Shown: positions 34,432 through 45,602, counted from the stretch's first letter. The stretch is DNA of 63,620 nucleotides from Acidobacteriota bacterium (GCA_016184455.1 JACPCS010000108.1:1-63620), one strand, 5' to 3'. The notes: generated by a model from the sequence alone, not told the origin. Numbers and translations: made by a program.

Positions 34432-34468
34432 TTTCACGACGGGTCAGAAGGTATGATCGCGCCAGAGA

Positions 34469-34562
34469 AGGCCCCAGGCCGCAGGCCCCAGGCCTCAGGG
34501 CTGTCTCAGGGCTGTGGTCTGGCTCTGAGGCCTGGGGCCTGGGCCCTGAGGCCTTTCTTTTT
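34469..34562 (+). terminator. Long CAGGCC hairpin array followed by a T-run
   Basis: Direct units (GGCCCCAGGCCGCAGGCCCC, CAGGCCTCAGGG), a loop, then CTGAGGCCTGGGGCCTGGGC and CCCTGAGGCC, ending CTTTCTTTTT. The stem plus T-run has the form of an intrinsic terminator. It lies between the acyltransferase gene and the 34576 gene, splitting the locus, and has the design of the other arrays with a different unit. Confidence 0.6.
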
Positions 34563-34575
34563 CGGGGGAGTTGCC

Positions 34576-36864
34576 GTGCTCGACGCGATTTTTCAGGCAC
34601 TCTTCAGCTACCGCCCCGTCGTTTTTCAGCAGGGTGAGCTGCGCTTCGACGCCGGCACGGGCGCGCTCGTCGCCGCCAGCCTTGCCGGGTTCGTGATGAT
34701 CGTCGCCGCGGTGACCTACCGCGGCGTGCGGGGCCGGGGCCGGGTCCGCGATCGCATCGTCCTGACCGTCCTGCGGATGGCGGCGCTCGCCGTCGTTCTC
34801 CTCTGTCTCTTCCGCCCCACGCTCATCGTCCGCGCCGCGGTGCCGCAGCAGAACGTCGTCGCCGTGGTGCTCGACGATTCGCGCAGCATGCAGATTCCGG
34901 ACTGGGACGGACGGCCGCGCGGCGAGTTCATCAAGCAGCAGTTCGGCGGGCTGGAGAGTCCGCTGATCAAGGCGCTGTCGGAGCGCTTCCTCGTCCGCGT
35001 CTTCCGGTTCTCGTCGACGGCCGGGCGGCTCGAGTCGGTCAATACGATGACGTTCAGCGGCTCGCAGACGCGGCTCGGTCCCTCGCTCGACGGCACGCGC
35101 GAGGAGCTCGCCGGCCTGCCGGTCTCGGGGATCGTCCTGGTGTCCGACGGCGCGGACACGAGCGAGGTATCGCTGTCGGATGCGCTGCTCGGGCTGAAGG
35201 CGGGAAAGCTGCCCGTCTATGCGGTCGGCGTGGGGAGCACACGGCTGCCGCGCGACGTGCAGGTCGATCGCGTTGTCACGCCGCGGAGCGTGCTGAAAGA
35301 CGCCTCGCTCCTGCTCGACGTCATCGTCACCCACAGTGGCTACGCGGGGCGGACCGTGACCGTCGACGTCGAGGACGAGGGGCGCATCGTCGGCTCCGAG
35401 CAGGTGCGGCTGCCGGCCGACGGCAGCCCGGTGACCGCGCGCGTGCGCGCGGCGGCGTCGGAAGCCGGTCCGCGGCTCTTCAAGTTCCGCGTCGCGCCGC
35501 AGCCCGACGAGGTGGTCACGCAGAACAACGTGCGTGAAGCGCTCATCCAGGTGCGCGACGAGAAGGAGAAGATCCTGTACTTCGAGGGCGAGCCGCGGTT
35601 CGAGATGAAGTTCATCCGCCGCGCCGTTGCCGACGACCAGAACCTGCAGCTCGTCGTCCTGCAGCGCACGGCCGACAACAAGTTCCTGCGTCTCGGTGTG
35701 GACGGGCCGGATGAGCTGTTCGGGGGGTTCCCGAAGACGCGCGAGGAGCTGTTCTCGTACCGCGCGCTCGTTCTCGGCAGTATCGAGGCGGGCGCGTTCT
35801 CGGGCGACCAGCTGCAGATGATCGCCGAGTTCGTCGACCGCCGCGGTGGCGGGCTGCTGATGCTCGGCGGCGCGCGCTCGTTCGGCGAGGGCGGCTACGG
35901 CGGCACGCCCGTCGCCGACGCGCTGCCGCTGGCGCTCGATCCGCGGACGCGCGCCTCCGAGCCCGCGGATCTCGCGCGGCTGCTGCTCACGCCGACGCGC
36001 GCCGGGCAGGGACACGCGGCGACGCAGATCGGCGCCACGGAGGCGGCGTCCGCGAACCGCTGGCGCGACCTGCCGCAGGTGACGAGCGTCAATGCGCCGC
36101 TCGAGCCGAAGCCGGCGGCCACGGTGCTGCTCACCGGCACCGACGACCGCGGGCGCGCGCAGCCGGTGCTCACGTGGCACCAGTTCGGACGCGGCAAGTC
36201 GGTCGCGCTCACCCTGCAGGACACCTGGCAGTGGCAGATGCACGCCAGCATCCCGCTCGAGGACCAGACGCACGAGAACTTCTGGCGGCAGATGCTCCGA
36301 TGGGTCGTCGACGGCGTGCCGAACATGGTCGAGGCGCGGACGACGACCGAGCGCGTCGAGCCGGGCGAGCCGGTGACGATCGAGGCGACGGTCGTCGACA
36401 AGTCGTTCGTCGAGGTGAACGACGCGAGCGTGACCGCGCGCGTGACGCGGCCGAACGGCACGACGCTCGACGTGCCGCTCGAGTGGACGGGCGAGCGCGA
36501 CGGCCTCTATCGCGGCACCTTCGTCAGCGCCGAGGGCGGCACCTATGAGGTGACGGTCGACTCGTCGAAGGCGTCCGCGGTTCTCGGCAGCGGCGTCACC
36601 TTCCTGCGCGCCGGCCCGAGCGATGCGGAGTACTTCGATCCGACCATGCACGAAGGGCCGCTGCGGCGGATCGCCGAGGAAACGGGCGGCCGCTTCTACA
36701 CGCCAGAAACGGCGGCCGGCCTGGCCGAAGACGTGCGCTATGCCGGCCGGGGCGTGACCTCGGTGGAAGAACGCGAGCTCTGGAACATGCCGATCATCCT
36801 CATCGCGCTGATGGGCCTGGTGTGTGCCGAGTGGGGGTATAGGCGCGCGGTGGGGCTCTCCTGA
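34576..36864 (+). CDS. Large membrane protein with VWA-like and GATase-like parts
   Basis: A 762-residue protein. I chose GTG 34576, preceded by GGGGGAG, since longer frames run through the upstream repeat array. Helices lie at about 25-45 and 60-78, and another at the C-terminus (IILIALMGLVCAEW). The first periplasmic part has a VWA-like site (VVLDDSRSMQIP, then SGIVLVSDGADTSEVSLSD). The second half has a glutamine-amidotransferase-like pattern (GGGLLMLGGARSFGEGG). The same architecture recurs in BatA-associated envelope operons. It overlaps the next gene at TGATG and likely works with MoxR, DUF58 and BatA nearby. Confidence 0.7.
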   Translation: MLDAIFQALFSYRPVVFQQGELRFDAGTGALVAASLAGFVMIVAAVTYRGVRGRGRVRDRIVLTVLRMAALAVVLLCLFRPTLIVRAAVPQQNVVAVVLDDSRSMQIPDWDGRPRGEFIKQQFGGLESPLIKALSERFLVRVFRFSSTAGRLESVNTMTFSGSQTRLGPSLDGTREELAGLPVSGIVLVSDGADTSEVSLSDALLGLKAGKLPVYAVGVGSTRLPRDVQVDRVVTPRSVLKDASLLLDVIVTHSGYAGRTVTVDVEDEGRIVGSEQVRLPADGSPVTARVRAAASEAGPRLFKFRVAPQPDEVVTQNNVREALIQVRDEKEKILYFEGEPRFEMKFIRRAVADDQNLQLVVLQRTADNKFLRLGVDGPDELFGGFPKTREELFSYRALVLGSIEAGAFSGDQLQMIAEFVDRRGGGLLMLGGARSFGEGGYGGTPVADALPLALDPRTRASEPADLARLLLTPTRAGQGHAATQIGATEAASANRWRDLPQVTSVNAPLEPKPAATVLLTGTDDRGRAQPVLTWHQFGRGKSVALTLQDTWQWQMHASIPLEDQTHENFWRQMLRWVVDGVPNMVEARTTTERVEPGEPVTIEATVVDKSFVEVNDASVTARVTRPNGTTLDVPLEWTGERDGLYRGTFVSAEGGTYEVTVDSSKASAVLGSGVTFLRAGPSDAEYFDPTMHEGPLRRIAEETGGRFYTPETAAGLAEDVRYAGRGVTSVEERELWNMPIILIALMGLVCAEWGYRRAVGLS

Positions 36865-37792
36865 TGCTCAGGGCGTTTCTGCTGATTGTCGTCGGGCTCG
36901 CGGGCGATCCCGAGCACGGCGAGCTGTTCGCCAAGTGGGGAACCGCGCTCGCCGACGCGTCGGCGAAGGTCGGCGTGGCGCGCGAGCGGCTGGTCTATCT
37001 GGCCGACGCGAAGGACGAAGGCGGCCGGGCGAACGGCCGGGCCACGCGCGAGGAGATCGAGAAGGCGCTGGCCGGGTTTACCAGGGCGGCCGCGGCCGAC
37101 GACGTCGTCTACGTCGTCCTCTTCGGGCACGGCAGCTACGACGGCCAGACGGCGCGGTTCAATCTGCCGGGGCGCGACATGACGCCGGCCGACTTCAACG
37201 CGCTGCTCCGGAAGCTGCCGACGCACAACGTGGTGTTCGTCAACACGTCGAGCTCCAGCGGCGCGTTCCTCGAGGAGCTGTCGGGCCCGGGACGGACGGT
37301 CATCACGGCGACGCGCAGCGGCGCCGAGCAGTTCACGACGCTCTTCGGCGGCTATTTCGTGGAGGCGTTCTCGACCGACGCGGCCGACGCCGACAAGAAC
37401 GGGCGTATCAGCATGCTCGAGGCGTTTCAGTACGCCCGCACGGAAGTGGCGCGGGCGTACGAGCGCGAAGGACTTCTGGCGACCGAGCACGCCATGCTCG
37501 ACGACAACGGCGACAAGAACGGCAGCCAGACGCCGTCGCCGACCGGCGCCGACGGCAAGCTCGCCGCGGCGATGTCGCTCGGCTCGGCGGCCGATGCGGC
37601 ACCGCTGCCGGAGGACCCGCGGCTGCGGGCGCTCTATCTGGAGCGGCGCGATCTGGAGCGCCGCGTCGAGTCGCTGCGGCTCCTCAAGGACAGCATGCCG
37701 CCGGCGAAGTACACGAGCGAGCTCGAGCGGCTCGTCACGGAGCTTGCGCTCAAGACGCGCGAAATCCGCAAACTCGAGGGAGACCCCACGCC

Positions 37793-37796
<4 letters not shown>
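36864..37796 (+). CDS. Cysteine-less C13/caspase-like fold protein, exported or membrane-linked
   Basis: A 310-residue protein whose first residues are hydrophobic (MLRAFLLIVVGLAG). A caspase-like fold is suggested by the order VVYVVLFGHGSYDG (catalytic-type His, H89), then VVFVNTSSSSGAFL, where legumain-like C13 peptidases carry the nucleophilic Cys, then TATRSGAEQFTTLFG. There are serines (about 129-132) at the expected Cys site and no cysteine anywhere in the chain, so a cysteine-protease mechanism is excluded. A late coiled segment (LERRDLERRVESLRLLKD) ends the chain. Its ATG overlaps the stop before it, and its stop overlaps the MoxR start. Confidence 0.6.
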
Positions 37797-38847
<1,051 letters not shown>

Positions 38848-38848
<1 letters not shown>

Positions 38849-38928
38849 TTGACGAATTGACGGACTTACGAATTGTCGAATTTCAACATGTCAATTCGTA
38901 AATCCGCAAATTCGTAGATTGGCAATGT
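38848..38928. repeat. AT-rich hairpin array of AATTCGTA units
   Basis: Between MoxR and the DUF58 gene. Units are of the type GACGAATTGACGG and ACTTACGAATTGTCG, then inverted units (CAATTCGTAAATCCGC and AAATTCGTAGATTGGC). It is much more AT-rich than its surroundings. The design (direct units followed by inverted units) is the same as in the GGTAGC and CAGGCC arrays. Confidence 0.8.
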
Positions 38929-38929
38929 C

Positions 38930-39856
38930 ATGAGCCTAATGGCCAGCCACTCGCCGAGCGCCATTCCCGGCGCGCGCTTCATGGATCCCGTGGTGCTCGC
39001 GCGCATCGGGAACCTGTCGCTCGTGTCGCGCGCGGTCGTCGACGGCTTCATCAACGGCCTGCACAAGGCGCCGTACTTCGGGGCGTCGGTCGATTTCGCC
39101 GAGCACCGCGGCTACGTGCCGGGCGACGACATCCGCCGCGTCGACTGGCGGCTGTGGGCGCGTACCGACCGGTACTACGTCAAGGAATACGAAGCCGAGT
39201 CGAACATGAACTTCTCGGTGCTGCTCGACGTCTCCAAGTCGATGGACTACGGCAGCATCGGGATCACCAAGCTCGATTACGCGCGCGTGCTGACGGCGTG
39301 CCTGACCAGTCTCGTGCACCATCAGCGCGACCGCGTCGGCTTCGTCGCCTTCGACAACGACGTCGTCGAGCACGTGCCGCCGTCGGCCAAGCACATGGAG
39401 ACGGTGCTGCACGTCCTCGATCGCCTGAAGCCCGGCCGCCCCGGGAGCCTGCGGGGGCCGCTGCACAAACTGGCGGAGCATTTCGGCCGCCGCGGTGTGC
39501 TGGTCGTCATCTCCGACTTCTACGAGGACCCGGAAACGGTGGTCGACGCGGTCACGCCGCTGCGCTTCCGCGGCAACGATCTGATCGTCTTTCACGTGCT
39601 CGACCCGGCGGAGCTCGACTTCGGCTTCTCGAGCGCATCGGCGTTCGAGGACCTCGAGAGTGGGGAGCAGATCCCGGTCGTCCCCGACACCATGCGCCGC
39701 GAGTACAAGAAGCTGGTGCAGGCCCACGTCGACGCCCTGCAGCAGCGCTTCTCGGAAGTGCGCGTGGACTACACGCTGCTCGACACGTCGAAGCCGCTCG
39801 ATTTCGCCCTGTTCCAGTATCTGAGCAGCCGGGAGAAGAAGTTGCGATTGAGGTAG
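38930..39856 (+). CDS. DUF58 domain protein
   Basis: A 308-residue protein with the DUF58 block DDIRRVDWRLWARTDRYYVK and the following EYEAESN segment, then a VWA-like half (FSVLLDVSKSMDYG, GVLVVISDFYEDPE) that retains the DxSxS metal-binding pattern. DUF58 proteins follow MoxR ATPases in envelope operons and are thought to be their VWA-type substrates or partners. No membrane helix is seen, so it probably sits at the cytoplasmic face. ATG 38930 follows directly on the AT-rich array, so its ribosome site lies in that element. Confidence 0.9.
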   Translation: MSLMASHSPSAIPGARFMDPVVLARIGNLSLVSRAVVDGFINGLHKAPYFGASVDFAEHRGYVPGDDIRRVDWRLWARTDRYYVKEYEAESNMNFSVLLDVSKSMDYGSIGITKLDYARVLTACLTSLVHHQRDRVGFVAFDNDVVEHVPPSAKHMETVLHVLDRLKPGRPGSLRGPLHKLAEHFGRRGVLVVISDFYEDPETVVDAVTPLRFRGNDLIVFHVLDPAELDFGFSSASAFEDLESGEQIPVVPDTMRREYKKLVQAHVDALQQRFSEVRVDYTLLDTSKPLDFALFQYLSSREKKLRLR

Positions 39857-39887
39857 GCGGACCCGAAGGTCGGCCTGGGAACACACG

Positions 39888-41927
39888 ATGTCATTTTTGG
39901 CCCCCCTGTTCTTCGCCGCGCTCGCCGCCCTGGCGATTCCGGTGCTGATCCACCTGATTCAGCGCGAGAAGAAGCAGGTCGTGCGCTTCCCGTCGCTGAT
40001 GTTCATCCAGCGCGTGCCGTACAAGTCGGTGCGGCGGCGGCGGATCCACAACTGGTTCCTGCTCATCGTGCGGCTGACGGCGCTCGCGCTGATCGTGCTG
40101 GCGTTTTCGCGCCCGTTCTTCGAGCGCGACGATCTCGACCTCGCGACCGGAGGCGCCCGCGAGGTGGTGGTACTGCTCGATCAGAGCTACAGCCTCGCGA
40201 TGGGCGACCGCTGGGAGCGCGCGCGCGCCGCCGCGTCCGACGCGATCGACGGGCTCGGACCGGACGATCGCGGGTCGGTCGTACTGTTCTCGTCGGGCGC
40301 GGAGATTGCGATGCGGTCGACCGCCGCCGGCGAGCGCGAGCGGCTGCGGGCGGCCGTCGCCGCCGCGAGGCCGACCGCGGGCGCGACGCGGTACGCGCCC
40401 GCGCTGAAGGTGGCTGGCAGCATCCTGGCCGAATCGTCGCTTCCGCGGCGCGAGGTCGTCCTGGTCAGCGACTTTCAGCGCACCGGCTGGCGCGGCGAGG
40501 AAGGCGCGCGCCTTCCCGAGGGCACCACGGTCCGCCCGGTCGCGCTCACGAGCGGCGCCGATCTCGCCAACGCCTCGGTGACGGCCGTCTCACTGGCGCG
40601 CTCGACCTTCTCGAACCAGGAGCGCGTCGCGGTGACGGCGGTCGTCGTCAACCGGAGCACGCGATCGTTGCGCGGCGGCCGGATCGCACTCGAAATCGGC
40701 GGCCGGCCCATTCAGACCGAGCCGCTCGAGGTCGAGGCCAACAGCTCGACGTCCGTGACGTTCGACCCGGTGACGCTGGCCGGCCCGTTCATGCGCGGCA
40801 CGGTGCGCACGGGTGACGACGCGCTGCCGACCGACAACGTGTTCCACTTCGTCGTGTCGCCGGCGCAGCCGGTGCGCGTGCTCGTGATTGACCGCGGCGG
40901 CACCGGCGGCGGCGCGTTGTACCTGATGCGCGCGCTGGCGATCGGCGACGCGCCGCGGTTCGAGGCGGCGGTGCGGCAGCCCGATGCCGTGCCCGACGAG
41001 GATCTCCGGCGCGCGTCGGCGGTGATCGTCAACGACGTGGCGGTGCCCGCCGCGCTCGGCCGGCGTCTGCTGCGCTTCGTCGAGGCGGGCGGCGGGCTGT
41101 TCGTCGCGGCCGGCTCGCGCGCGACGTGGGCCGGCGATGTGGATCTCCTGCCGGCTGCGCTCGAGGCCCCCGTCGACCGCACGCGTGGCGAGGCGGCGCG
41201 CGTCGGCGCGCTCGAGTTCGCGCACCCGGTGTTCGAGCCATTCCGCACGCCGAGAAGCGGCGACTTCGCGGCGGCGCGGATCTATGGCTACCGCAACGTG
41301 AAGCCCGGGATGGGCACCGAGGTGCTCGCGCGGTTCGATGGCGGCGCGCCGGCGCTCGTCGAGCGCCGCGTCGGCGCGGGCCGCGTGCTGCTGTGGGCGT
41401 CGACGCTCGATCTCGCGTGGAGCGACTTCCCGCTGAAGCCCGTCTACCTGCCGTTCGTGCACCAGGCGGTGCGACACCTCGCCGCGTATGCGGAGCCGGC
41501 CCCCTGGCTGACCGTGGGCCAGGTGCTCGACGCCTCGAGTGGCACCGCGCCCGCGCAGGCCGCGAGCACCGTCGTGCTGACCCCGTCGGGCCGCCGCGTC
41601 GGCATCGACGAAGAGGGCGCCGACGTGCTCGAGCTGACGGAGCAGGGCTTCTACGAGCTGCGGAGTCGGACGGGCGATACGGTCACCGCCGTCGTGGCGA
41701 GCAACGTCGACACGACGGAATCCGATCTGACGCCGATGGATCCCAAGGAAATCGTCGTCGCGACGGCGCCCGCCCCGGGCGAGGGACGCCAGGCCGGGGC
41801 GGCCGGGCAGACGCTCACACCCGAGGCGCAGGAGCGGTCGCAGCGACTGTGGTGGTATCTGCTGTGCATCGGGATCCTGCTCCTTGGGGCGGATACGCTC
41901 ATCTCGAACCGGCTGTCGAAAACATAA
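39888..41927 (+). CDS. BatA-type membrane protein with VWA and GATase-like domains
   Basis: A 679-residue protein. The N-terminal helix pair (PLFFAALAALAIPVLIHLIQ, about 5-24, and FLLIVRLTALALIVLAFS, about 57-73) with the RRRRIHNW motif between them is the BatA aerotolerance domain. A VWA domain follows (VVVLLDQSYSLAMG, then VVLVSDFQRTGW). A middle part resembles glutamine-amidotransferase-like folds. A C-terminal helix (WWYLLCIGILLLGADTL) anchors the end. It would hold the periplasmic VWA domain that MoxR and DUF58 act with. It lies between DUF58 (31 bases upstream) and the giant coiled-coil gene. Confidence 0.85.
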   Translation: MSFLAPLFFAALAALAIPVLIHLIQREKKQVVRFPSLMFIQRVPYKSVRRRRIHNWFLLIVRLTALALIVLAFSRPFFERDDLDLATGGAREVVVLLDQSYSLAMGDRWERARAAASDAIDGLGPDDRGSVVLFSSGAEIAMRSTAAGERERLRAAVAAARPTAGATRYAPALKVAGSILAESSLPRREVVLVSDFQRTGWRGEEGARLPEGTTVRPVALTSGADLANASVTAVSLARSTFSNQERVAVTAVVVNRSTRSLRGGRIALEIGGRPIQTEPLEVEANSSTSVTFDPVTLAGPFMRGTVRTGDDALPTDNVFHFVVSPAQPVRVLVIDRGGTGGGALYLMRALAIGDAPRFEAAVRQPDAVPDEDLRRASAVIVNDVAVPAALGRRLLRFVEAGGGLFVAAGSRATWAGDVDLLPAALEAPVDRTRGEAARVGALEFAHPVFEPFRTPRSGDFAAARIYGYRNVKPGMGTEVLARFDGGAPALVERRVGAGRVLLWASTLDLAWSDFPLKPVYLPFVHQAVRHLAAYAEPAPWLTVGQVLDASSGTAPAQAASTVVLTPSGRRVGIDEEGADVLELTEQGFYELRSRTGDTVTAVVASNVDTTESDLTPMDPKEIVVATAPAPGEGRQAGAAGQTLTPEAQERSQRLWWYLLCIGILLLGADTLISNRLSKT

Positions 41928-41978
41928 ACAACCGCGTCCGGTTGGGCGTATCCTGAGGCAACGGAGAGCGAGGACTAC

Positions 41979-44900
41979 ATGCGCGAGTACACCGAGTACC
42001 TGCGGCGGCGGTCGATCCCCCCGACAGACCTGGCAGGCATCGTCACCGAGGCCCGATCGCGCTGGCGTCTGAAGCTGCTGCTGCGCGGCATCGTGCGCAG
42101 CCTCGGCGTGGCCGTCGCCCTGTTCCTCGTCGCCGCCTACGGCCTCGAGTGGGCGCGCTTCATCCCGGCGTCGATTCTGGCCGCCCGCATTCTGCTCGCG
42201 GCCGCCGTCGTCGCGTCGATTGTCCACTTCCTGGTCCAGCCGCTGCGGCGCCGCGTCACCGACGACCAGGTGGCGCTCTATCTCGAAGAGCACGAGCCGC
42301 GGCTGCAGGCGATGCTGGTCAGCGCGGTGGAAGCGACCCGTCAGGGCGGGGAATCGGTCTCGACCGCGCTCGTGCGCAAGCTCGTCGAACAGGCGCTCGA
42401 GGCGTGTGCGGATACGAACGCCGCGCACCGGATCGAGGAAGTACCGCTGCGGCGCTGGGGCACGCTGCTCGCCGGCGTCTCGGCCGTCGCCGTCCTGATC
42501 GTACTGCTCGGCCCTGCATTCGTGCGCAACGCGCTGTCGGCGATTCTGCTCGTCCAGCGGAGCGTTGAAGCGGCCGCACCGTACCGCATCCAGGTCACGC
42601 CTGGCAACGCCACCGTCCCCAAAGGGGCGGACCAGACGATTGCCGCGCGGCTCATGGGGTTTTCGGCCGAGGACGCCGCGCTCATGGTCCGGCGGTCGGC
42701 GGACGGCGCGTTCGAGGAGCTGCCGCTCCTTCGCAATGACGCCGGCCAGTACGAGGGAATGATCTTCAACGTGGGCGCGCCGCTCGAGTACTACGTCGAG
42801 GCGGAGGGCGTCCGGTCGACCCTCTTCAAGCTCGACGTCGTCGACGTGCCGTACGTGCAGCGGCTCGAGCTCGAGTTCCACTTCCCGGCATACACCGGCC
42901 TCGAGCCGCAGAAGGTCGAGGACGGGGGCGACATCGCCGTGCTCGCCGGCACGGAGGTCAAGGTTCGCGTCGTCCCGACGATGAAGTCGCCCGGCGGGCG
43001 AATCGCGCTGAACGACAAGGAGTCGGCGAACCTGACGCTCGAGGCGGATGGCTCGCTGACCACGTCGTTCAAGGTGGCGCGCGACGGCTTCTATCGCGTC
43101 GAGCTCGACTCGCCGGCGGGCGAGCGTGCCGCGGCCTCGCCGCAGTACACGATCGACGTGCTCTCGGATCAGCCGCCGACCGTTTCGTTTGCGAAGCCGG
43201 GCCGCGACACGTCGGTCTCCGCGATCGAAGAGGTGTACGTCGAGGCACAGGCGGAGGACGACTTTGGCGTCCGCAACCTCGAGCTGGTGTACTCCGTGAA
43301 CGGCGGGCCGGAGAAGACGGTCAACCTGTTTGGCGGCCGCACGCGGCTGCCCGAGGTGAACGCCGGGCATACGTTCTTCCTCGAGGAGCTCGGCGTGGAG
43401 CCGGGCGATGCCGTCTCGTACTACGCGCGCGCGCTCGACAACTCCGGCGCGCAGGGCCAGCGGGCGACGAGCGATCTCTATTTCCTGCGCATCCGTCCGT
43501 TCCGCCGCGACTTCCGCCAGGCGCCATCGATGGGCGGCGGCGGAGGCGGCATGGGCGGCGGCGCCGGCGGCCAGGTCGAGGCGCTCTCCGAGCAGCAGCG
43601 ACAGATCATTTCGGCGACGTTCAACGTGCAGCGCGATCGCCGCTCGTACACCCCCGCCAAACTGCGCGAGGCGGCCACCGTGGTGTCGCTGTCGCAGTCG
43701 CGGCTGCGGGAGCAGGTCGAGGGGCTGGTCACGCGGTTGAACAGCCAGCTCGTGCAGCAGGATCCGGCGTTCAAGAAGATTACCGACCTGCTGCCGCAGG
43801 CAGTGCAGGCGATGAAGGAAGCGGAGGCGAAGCTCGCCGACGTGAGCCCTGACGGCGCACTGCCGCCCGAACATAAGGCGCTGCAGGTTCTGCAGAAGGC
43901 CGAGGAGGAATACGAGTACCAGGTCAGCGCGCAGCAGGGGGGCGGCGGTGGCGGCGGGGCGGGGAGCGCCCAGCAGCAGGAGCTCGCCGAGATCTTCGAG
44001 CAGGAGCTCGAGAAGATGGCGAGCCGCTACGAGACCGCCAATCAGGCGCAGCAGCAGAGCGGCGACCGCGAGCTCGACGAGCTGCTGGAGAAGCTGAAGG
44101 AGCTGGCGCGCCGGCAGGAGCAGGAGGCCGCGCGGCAGCGGCTCCGCGCGCTGGAGCAGGGCGGGTCGTCGTCGGGTGGCGCCGCGCAGCAGCGCGCGCT
44201 CGCCGAGCAGGCCGAGGAGGCGGCGCGCCGCCTCGAGCGGCTGGCGCGTGAAGAGAACCGGCCCGATCTGCTGGAGGCCGCGCGCCAGATGCAGCAGGCG
44301 GCCGACGCGATGCGTCGCGCCGCGGCGGGCGGCGATGCCGGTGCGGCCGGGCAGGCGGCCGCCGCGCTCGACAAGCTCCGCGAGACCGAGCGCCGGCTGC
44401 AGCAGACGCAGGCGGCGCGGGCCGAGCGCGACATCAAGGACGCGATCCGACAGGCCGACGAGATCGCGCGGCGGCACGATGAGGTGGCCGACGACGCGCG
44501 CGAGGCCGCGGGGGTGCCGAACACGAACCCCGGCCGGCGCGACCAGGCGCGGCGGATCAACGAGCAGAAGACGGATCTGGAATCGCGGCTGAACTCGCTC
44601 GAGCAGCAGCTCGATCGCGCGGCCCGCGATGCCGCCACCAACGAGCGCGCCGCGTCGCGCAAGATGGCGGAAGCGGCCGGATCGATTCGCGACAACCGGC
44701 TCGCCGACAAGCTGCGCTACTCGCAGAATCTGGTGAATCGGGGCGCCGCGCCCCAGGTCGTCGACGCCGCGGAGAACGAGATCGCCGGCGGTATTCAGGA
44801 GCTGCGCAAGCGGCTGGGCGAGGCGGCCTCGGCCCTCGGGCAGAGCGGGGAGAACGCCAATCGGATGGAGACCGCCCTCGAGCGCGCGCAGCGTCTCGCC

Positions 44901-45602
44901 CGGGCAGCCGAGTCGCTGCAGGAGCGGACGCGGGAGCGCGCCCAGCGCGGGGCGCAGCAGGGCCAGCAGCAGGGCCAACAGGGTCAACAGGGGCAGCAAG
45001 GCCAACAGGGGCAGCAAGGCCAGCAGGGGCAGCAAGGCCAGCAGGGGCAGCAAGGCCAGCAGGGGCAGCAAGGCCAGCAGGGGCAGAGTTCACAGGGCTC
45101 ACAAGGTTCGCAGGGCTCCCAGGGTGCGGACGGCGCGGCCGGAGGCCCGGCGGATGGTCGGCAGGCCGGCGGTGCCGCCGGCGCGTGGGGCGGGGCCTGG
45201 ACGGGCGGCGCCTGGAACGGCGGATACGGATGGGAGTGGGGCCGCGACTGGCGGCTCACGCCCGAGGACATCCGGCAACTGCGCGGCGAGGTGCGCGACT
45301 GGCTGAACGAGGCGCAGCAGCTGCGGCGCGACCTCGCGGCCGAGAACATCGATCCGCGGGAGCTCGATGAGATCCTCCGCGCGCTCCGGCGGCTGGACGA
45401 CCCGCGCGTCTATCAGGACGTGTCGGAGCTTGCGCGGCTGCAGTCGACGATCGCCGAGGGATTGAAGCGGTTCGAGTTCGGGCTGCGCCGCCGGGCTGAC
45501 GCCGACCGCAGCAGCATCGTGCTGTCCGGGTCGGACGAGGTGCCCGAGGCGTTCCGCAAGCTCGTGCAGGAGTACTACCGATCGCTCGCACGCACGCGAT
45601 GA
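41979..45602 (+). CDS. Very large DUF4175-like membrane/coiled-coil protein
   Basis: A 1207-residue protein. It opens with two transmembrane helices (about 37-53 and 64-82) and a third (about 155-180), as in DUF4175 proteins. Beta-rich periplasmic domains follow to about 500 (EVYVEAQAEDDFGVRNLELV is the familiar segment). Residues about 525-1000 form long helical coiled coils rich in Gln, Glu, Ala and Arg. A Gly-Gln-Gln repeat tract (44955-45090) and a Gly/Trp-rich linker (GAWGGAWTGGAWNGG) separate the C-terminal helical part. It probably spans or organises the cell envelope beside BatA. Its stop overlaps the next start (ATGA). Confidence 0.75.
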   Translation: MREYTEYLRRRSIPPTDLAGIVTEARSRWRLKLLLRGIVRSLGVAVALFLVAAYGLEWARFIPASILAARILLAAAVVASIVHFLVQPLRRRVTDDQVALYLEEHEPRLQAMLVSAVEATRQGGESVSTALVRKLVEQALEACADTNAAHRIEEVPLRRWGTLLAGVSAVAVLIVLLGPAFVRNALSAILLVQRSVEAAAPYRIQVTPGNATVPKGADQTIAARLMGFSAEDAALMVRRSADGAFEELPLLRNDAGQYEGMIFNVGAPLEYYVEAEGVRSTLFKLDVVDVPYVQRLELEFHFPAYTGLEPQKVEDGGDIAVLAGTEVKVRVVPTMKSPGGRIALNDKESANLTLEADGSLTTSFKVARDGFYRVELDSPAGERAAASPQYTIDVLSDQPPTVSFAKPGRDTSVSAIEEVYVEAQAEDDFGVRNLELVYSVNGGPEKTVNLFGGRTRLPEVNAGHTFFLEELGVEPGDAVSYYARALDNSGAQGQRATSDLYFLRIRPFRRDFRQAPSMGGGGGGMGGGAGGQVEALSEQQRQIISATFNVQRDRRSYTPAKLREAATVVSLSQSRLREQVEGLVTRLNSQLVQQDPAFKKITDLLPQAVQAMKEAEAKLADVSPDGALPPEHKALQVLQKAEEEYEYQVSAQQGGGGGGGAGSAQQQELAEIFEQELEKMASRYETANQAQQQSGDRELDELLEKLKELARRQEQEAARQRLRALEQGGSSSGGAAQQRALAEQAEEAARRLERLAREENRPDLLEAARQMQQAADAMRRAAAGGDAGAAGQAAAALDKLRETERRLQQTQAARAERDIKDAIRQADEIARRHDEVADDAREAAGVPNTNPGRRDQARRINEQKTDLESRLNSLEQQLDRAARDAATNERAASRKMAEAAGSIRDNRLADKLRYSQNLVNRGAAPQVVDAAENEIAGGIQELRKRLGEAASALGQSGENANRMETALERAQRLARAAESLQERTRERAQRGAQQGQQQGQQGQQGQQGQQGQQGQQGQQGQQGQQGQQGQQGQQGQSSQGSQGSQGSQGADGAAGGPADGRQAGGAAGAWGGAWTGGAWNGGYGWEWGRDWRLTPEDIRQLRGEVRDWLNEAQQLRRDLAAENIDPRELDEILRALRRLDDPRVYQDVSELARLQSTIAEGLKRFEFGLRRRADADRSSIVLSGSDEVPEAFRKLVQEYYRSLARTR
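44955..45090 (+). repeat. 18-base tandem repeat coding GQQGQQ
   Basis: About seven copies of an 18-base unit of the form CAAGGCCAGCAGGGGCAG run within the DUF4175-like gene and encode Gly-Gln-Gln pairs, followed by QGSQGSQGSQG. The last copies are identical, so copy number could vary without breaking the frame. Confidence 0.9.

Noticed and set aside
40590..45071. Open frame of about 1493 codons on the minus strand opposite BatA and the DUF4175-like gene
   Set aside because: Leu/Arg-rich low-complexity translation; an antisense shadow of two well-supported genes.
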